NCBI GenBank assembly: GCA_964445745.1
Contig: CAYULU010000013.1
Location: 1-41,478, forward strand
Direction: 5' to 3'
From: UBA1443 sp964445745
Lineage (GTDB): Bacteria > Omnitrophota > Omnitrophia > Omnitrophales > Aquincolibacteriaceae
DNA: 41,478 bases
Shown: piece after piece, positions 38,460-41,478 of the stretch
Layout of the letters: each line of letters starts with the position of its first letter
Numbering within the stretch: position 1 is the stretch's first letter
Position numbers and translations under genes: made by a program
Notes under the pieces: model-generated
The model's input: the letters and a program-made list of their open reading frames with translations, nothing else
The model's database searches: none
Told to the model about the DNA's origin: nothing

Positions 38460-38488
38460 ACACTTGTCAACGAAATGAAACGGCCGAC

Positions 38489-38517
38489 ATTCTAATCAAG
38501 AATAGAGCGACATGCAA
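38489..38517 (-). promoter_or_regulatory. Promoter of tRNA-Gly
   Basis: On the minus strand TTGCAT (38517-38512), a 17-base spacer and TAGAAT (38494-38489) lie about 30 bases before the mature tRNA 5' end. Confidence 0.7.
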
Positions 38518-38565
38518 CTTTCTCATGACACCATTTTTTTCATCCGGGGACAAGTTCAAACCGGT

Positions 38566-39363
38566 CTACCGTGTACGGGGCGGCCCGTAGATCCAATTCG
38601 TAAAAAAAACCACCAGTGTTCTCGGCCCAAACCGCTCCGCGTAAATCATTATTTTATTCCAAAAACCAAAGATAGCGGTAGGTCTTCGACTTTTCAGAAA
38701 TTTGCGGAGGGCAAACCGGGCGACCGCATCGGCCGGCGCACAAAAAAATATTTTCTTTTCCATAATCCCCGCCATTTCATGAAACCGGGTACGCGTATTC
38801 CCGGGGCAGAGACAAAAAACACGGACTCCGTATTTCAGGTTTTCTGCCCAAAGCGATTCGGAAAAATTCAGAACAAACGCCTTGGTCGCCGCATAGATGG
38901 ATAAATAAGGGATGGGTTGAAAGCCAGCGATCGAAGCAACATTCAACACACCTCCCTTTTTTCTTTGCTGCATTCCAGGCAAAAAAAGGCGCGTCAAAAC
39001 GGTAAGGGATTCAACATTCAAGCGAACCATCCGAGCCCCATCCCGTGGCTCACATTTTTCAAACGGGCCGTAGTACGCAAAACCGGCATTGTTCACAAGC
39101 ACATCAATCGCAATCTTTTGTGATTCAGTAAACTGGAAAAGACTCTCACAGTTGGCAAAACTTGTCAGATCCGTTTCAAAAATCCAGACCCGAACCCCGT
39201 AACGTTTCTTAATCTCTTTCGATTCCCACTCCAATCTTTCCCTGTTTCGTGAGACCAAAACAAGATCCGCTCCCCCTTCTGCCAATTCATAAGCCAGGGT
39301 CTTCCCAATACCCGAAGAGGCTCCGGTAACGAGAGCAACCAAACCACGGACAGACCGGATCAT
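38566..39363 (-). CDS. Short-chain dehydrogenase/reductase
   Basis: Classical SDR oxidoreductase (265 aa). The cofactor motif TGASSGIG is at 13-20, NNAG at 91-94, catalytic S144 and Y157-x3-K161. A C-terminal hydrophobic segment (around FFTNWIYG) may touch a membrane, as in YqjQ/DltE-like members. Substrate unknown. It overlaps recR by four bases (ATGA) and is thus the last gene of the dnaX-recR unit. Confidence 0.92.
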   Translation of the reverse strand: MIRSVRGLVALVTGASSGIGKTLAYELAEGGADLVLVSRNRERLEWESKEIKKRYGVRVWIFETDLTSFANCESLFQFTESQKIAIDVLVNNAGFAYYGPFEKCEPRDGARMVRLNVESLTVLTRLFLPGMQQRKKGGVLNVASIAGFQPIPYLSIYAATKAFVLNFSESLWAENLKYGVRVFCLCPGNTRTRFHEMAGIMEKKIFFCAPADAVARFALRKFLKSRRPTAIFGFWNKIMIYAERFGPRTLVVFFTNWIYGPPRTR

Positions 39364-39959
39364 GCGGGCTGGCGTCCGGAGAGCGCCCGGGAAAGAGTGG
39401 CCTGATCCGTATATTCGATATGACTGCCTACGGGAATTCCACGCGCAATCCGGGTGACTTTCACTTTTAGAGGCGCGAGCACTCGCACAAGATAAAGGGC
39501 GGTCGTATCGCCTTCCGTGTTCGGATTCGTGGCAAGGATAATCTCACGGATTTTTTTCTTTTTAACGCGATCCAGAAGGTCGCGGACCATAATTTGTTCA
39601 GGCCCGATACCATCCAACGGAGAGAGCGCCCCCAATAAAACATGATAGACGCCGGCATACTCGCCGGTCTTTTCGATCGCAGAAACATCTTTCGGATCTT
39701 CGACCACGCAGATCACGCCCTGGTCACGGGCAGGATCCGAACATATGTGGCAAATTTTTTGGTCTGAAAAATTATGGCAAACGGAGCAAAAAGCGACACT
39801 TTCCCGAAGCTGGCGAATCAGTTCCCCCAATACCAAAGATTCGTCCTTTTTGGTTTTGAGAAGATAAAACACAATGCGCTCCGCCGACCTCCTTCCGATC
39901 CCCGGAAGTTTGGAAAGGGATTCGATAAGCCGGGTCATCAGATCCGAATAAGCTCGCAT
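39360..39959 (-). CDS. recR: Recombination protein RecR
   Basis: RecFOR-pathway protein (199 aa from ATG 39959) that loads RecA onto gapped DNA. It has an N-terminal helix-hairpin-helix (LSKLPGIGRRSAERI), a C4 zinc motif (CSVCHNFSDQKICHIC, partly) and a Toprim domain (VVEDPKDVSAIE, ATNPNTEGDTTALYL). A GTG one codon earlier is possible. It lies four bases after dnaX, a common pairing. Confidence 0.96.
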   Translation of the reverse strand: MRAYSDLMTRLIESLSKLPGIGRRSAERIVFYLLKTKKDESLVLGELIRQLRESVAFCSVCHNFSDQKICHICSDPARDQGVICVVEDPKDVSAIEKTGEYAGVYHVLLGALSPLDGIGPEQIMVRDLLDRVKKKKIREIILATNPNTEGDTTALYLVRVLAPLKVKVTRIARGIPVGSHIEYTDQATLSRALSGRQPA

Positions 39960-39963
39960 CACA

Positions 39964-41478
39964 CTATTCCTTGCGAATCACGCGAGCACCGTCAAAGATC
40001 TCAAGAGCCTGAGAAACAATGTCCGGTGAATCATCTGCCGAGGGGCCCCCGGGAGGAAGGTCTTGATGCGTCCCGTCTTTTTCCGTTACCACGCATTGAA
40101 CACGGACCTTTTTACCGAGCGCCTGGCAAAACATTTCTTCAATCACTTTCCTGTTGCCTTCCTTTTCAAGCGTCTCTTTATGAAACTTAAACTCTGCGGG
40201 AAATCCAAGCGCAATCATTCCGTCGTCAACTTCCACAGGTTCGGATTCGGCAAGGTAAAGCCCCAAGGACATCCGTTTCGCTTTCACACTTTCGATGACC
40301 TGCGGCCAAACCGATTCCACGGCATTCAGTTCAACCGACTCCGTTGAATCTTTAGAAGGGCGTTGAGGAGACACAGAATCTTCATCGGCCGCCGTCTTTT
40401 TAAACTTCACAGGCTCATCTAATTTCCGAGGCGGCAAAACCGTTTTTTTTTCAGTCAAAGGTTTCGCGATTGGCCCCGTCGTCGGGACCGATGCCGATGA
40501 GAAGTTGTTTTTTGCCACAAGCTCCTCGACTGACTTGAGACGGCCGAGGTTCATGAGCTTAAGCAATGCGGTTTCAACAAGTAATTTGGGAGATGCCACG
40601 GGTCGTCGTAACTGATATTGAAGATTTTGAAGCATGGCTAAGGCCAACAGAAGCTCCCCTTCCGAAAAATCAGCCGCCTTTTTTTTAAGACCTTTCACCA
40701 TCGCCTCACTCGCTTCAACAAACCCGGGGGTCTCGCGAATCACTTTGAGTACCAAAAGGTGCCTGAAAACTTCAAAAAGACCGGCCGCAAATTGGGCTAA
40801 CTCGCCGCCTTCTTCATAGATTTTTTTTACCAAGGCAAATAAGTCCGCCCCTTTTCTCTCACGAATGGCCGTCAGAACATCAAGATACATTTCATCCGAA
40901 GAAGCCCCCAGGAGGGTGAGAACGTCTTCTTCCGTAATTTTCCCGCCCGAAAAACTCGCGAGTTGATCCAGCAGACTTTCGGCATCCCGCAATGCGCCTT
41001 CACTGGCCTTGGCCATCAGAAACAGGGCTTTCTCGTCACATTTGAGTTTTTCTTTCTTGGCAATCGATTCAAGTTTCTTCACAACCTCCGGGACTGAAAT
41101 TCTCTTGAACTGAAACCGCTGGCAACGCGAGAGGATGGTAAGAGGCACCTTATGCGATTCCGTCGTCGCAAAAATAAATTTCACATGAGGCGGAGGTTCT
41201 TCGAGAGTCTTCAAAAGCGCATTAAACGCTTCCAGAGTCAGCATATGGACTTCATCGATAATGTAGATTTTGAAATTTCCGGACGTCGGCTTGAATTTTA
41301 CGTTTTCACGCAAATCTCTAATTTCCTCAATGCGACGGTTGGAGGCCCCGTCAATCTCGATCACATCCATTGAGTTCCCCCGCTCGATTTCCTTGCAGGC
41401 CGGACACTTTCCGCAAGGCGTTTCCGTGGGACCTTCTTTGCAGTTAAGCGCCTTGGCTAAAATACGGGCAGTGGAAGT
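39964..41478 (-). CDS. dnaX: DNA polymerase III subunit tau/gamma, 5' end cut by window
   Basis: Clamp-loader ATPase, 504 codons visible, with the start beyond the right edge. The edge falls in the Walker A region (TSTARILAKALNC is visible). The zinc module has CGKCPAC, Walker B is IIDEVHML, and SRCQRF marks sensor 1/arginine-finger territory. After the gamma part, a Lys/Pro/Ser-rich linker (about 290-370) leads to a tau-like C-terminal domain, so a long tau form is made. I see no obvious frameshift signal, though poly-A/T runs occur in the linker (40441-40450). Confidence 0.96.
   Translation of the reverse strand, partial: TSTARILAKALNCKEGPTETPCGKCPACKEIERGNSMDVIEIDGASNRRIEEIRDLRENVKFKPTSGNFKIYIIDEVHMLTLEAFNALLKTLEEPPPHVKFIFATTESHKVPLTILSRCQRFQFKRISVPEVVKKLESIAKKEKLKCDEKALFLMAKASEGALRDAESLLDQLASFSGGKITEEDVLTLLGASSDEMYLDVLTAIRERKGADLFALVKKIYEEGGELAQFAAGLFEVFRHLLVLKVIRETPGFVEASEAMVKGLKKKAADFSEGELLLALAMLQNLQYQLRRPVASPKLLVETALLKLMNLGRLKSVEELVAKNNFSSASVPTTGPIAKPLTEKKTVLPPRKLDEPVKFKKTAADEDSVSPQRPSKDSTESVELNAVESVWPQVIESVKAKRMSLGLYLAESEPVEVDDGMIALGFPAEFKFHKETLEKEGNRKVIEEMFCQALGKKVRVQCVVTEKDGTHQDLPPGGPSADDSPDIVSQALEIFDGARVIRKE

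Noticed and set aside
38059..38463. A 134-codon minus-strand frame starting in the tRNA region
   Set aside because: Its first part is the tRNA-Gly read as protein, a common false gene, and the remainder has no family features.
1..41478. CRISPR arrays, insertion sequences, prophage genes, toxin-antitoxin or defence systems
   Set aside because: No regularly spaced repeats, transposase, integrase or known defence protein was seen in any part of the window.

Overview
The window is a gene-dense bacterial chromosome segment with moderate GC content, short intergenic gaps and many ATGA start/stop overlaps. Two tandem lipid A-type (LpxL/HtrB-like) acyltransferases and a lipoprotein with a lipobox point to a Gram-negative (diderm) envelope. 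Nothing in the window identifies the species. The mix of genes, including a tiny lysine-rich H1-like peptide, would fit an uncultured lineage such as Omnitrophota or another PVC-like phylum, but that is inference only. A 100-N scaffold gap at 33672-33771 shows that this is a draft (probably metagenomic) assembly.

Layout. (1) 425-7160: a complete F-type ATP synthase operon on + (atpZ-B-E-F-H-A-G-D-C) with a short epsilon subunit and inverted repeats in front of atpA, atpG and atpD. (2) 7197-11737 (+): a cupin, an iron-type alcohol dehydrogenase, two tandem LpxL-like acyltransferases and a 4Fe-4S RNA (uracil-5-)methyltransferase. (3) 11747-15778 (-): HI0933-type flavoprotein, YgiQ-type radical SAM protein and a lipoprotein alpha/beta hydrolase. 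(4) 15926-20513 (+): metal and nitrogen transport. It holds an ArsP_2-like exporter, amtB-glnK behind a textbook sigma-54 promoter, and a small metal cluster (half-size GDT1 transporter, 28-aa Lys-rich CxC peptide, 53-aa Cys peptide, ArsP_1-type permease). (5) 20520-25570 (+): RluA pseudouridine synthase, secreted SRPBCC-like protein, B12-binding-type radical SAM protein, TspO, DUF486, flavin reductase, fluoride exporter CrcB and DUF190. (6) 25681-31907 (-): queH, ftsK, dut, pnp, rpsO. (7) 32028-37810 (-): ribF, truB (split by the artificial gap), rbfA, infB and nusA, the classic transcription/translation operon, which continues into rpsO-pnp. (8) 38389-41478 (-): tRNA-Gly(UCC), an SDR oxidoreductase, recR and the 3' part of dnaX, which runs off the right edge.

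The main regulatory signals are: the sigma-54 promoter of amtB-glnK; a near-consensus housekeeping promoter for nusA followed at once by an intrinsic terminator in the leader (a likely attenuator that NusA could control); promoters for rpsO and tRNA-Gly; and start codons at 15778, 15926 and 8765 that have a -10-like box only 6-7 nt upstream and no Shine-Dalgarno sequence, suggesting leaderless mRNAs. The best candidates for new biology are the metal cluster with its two Cys-bearing micro-proteins, the nusA leader attenuator and the leaderless genes. The PII protein also lacks the uridylylated Tyr51.
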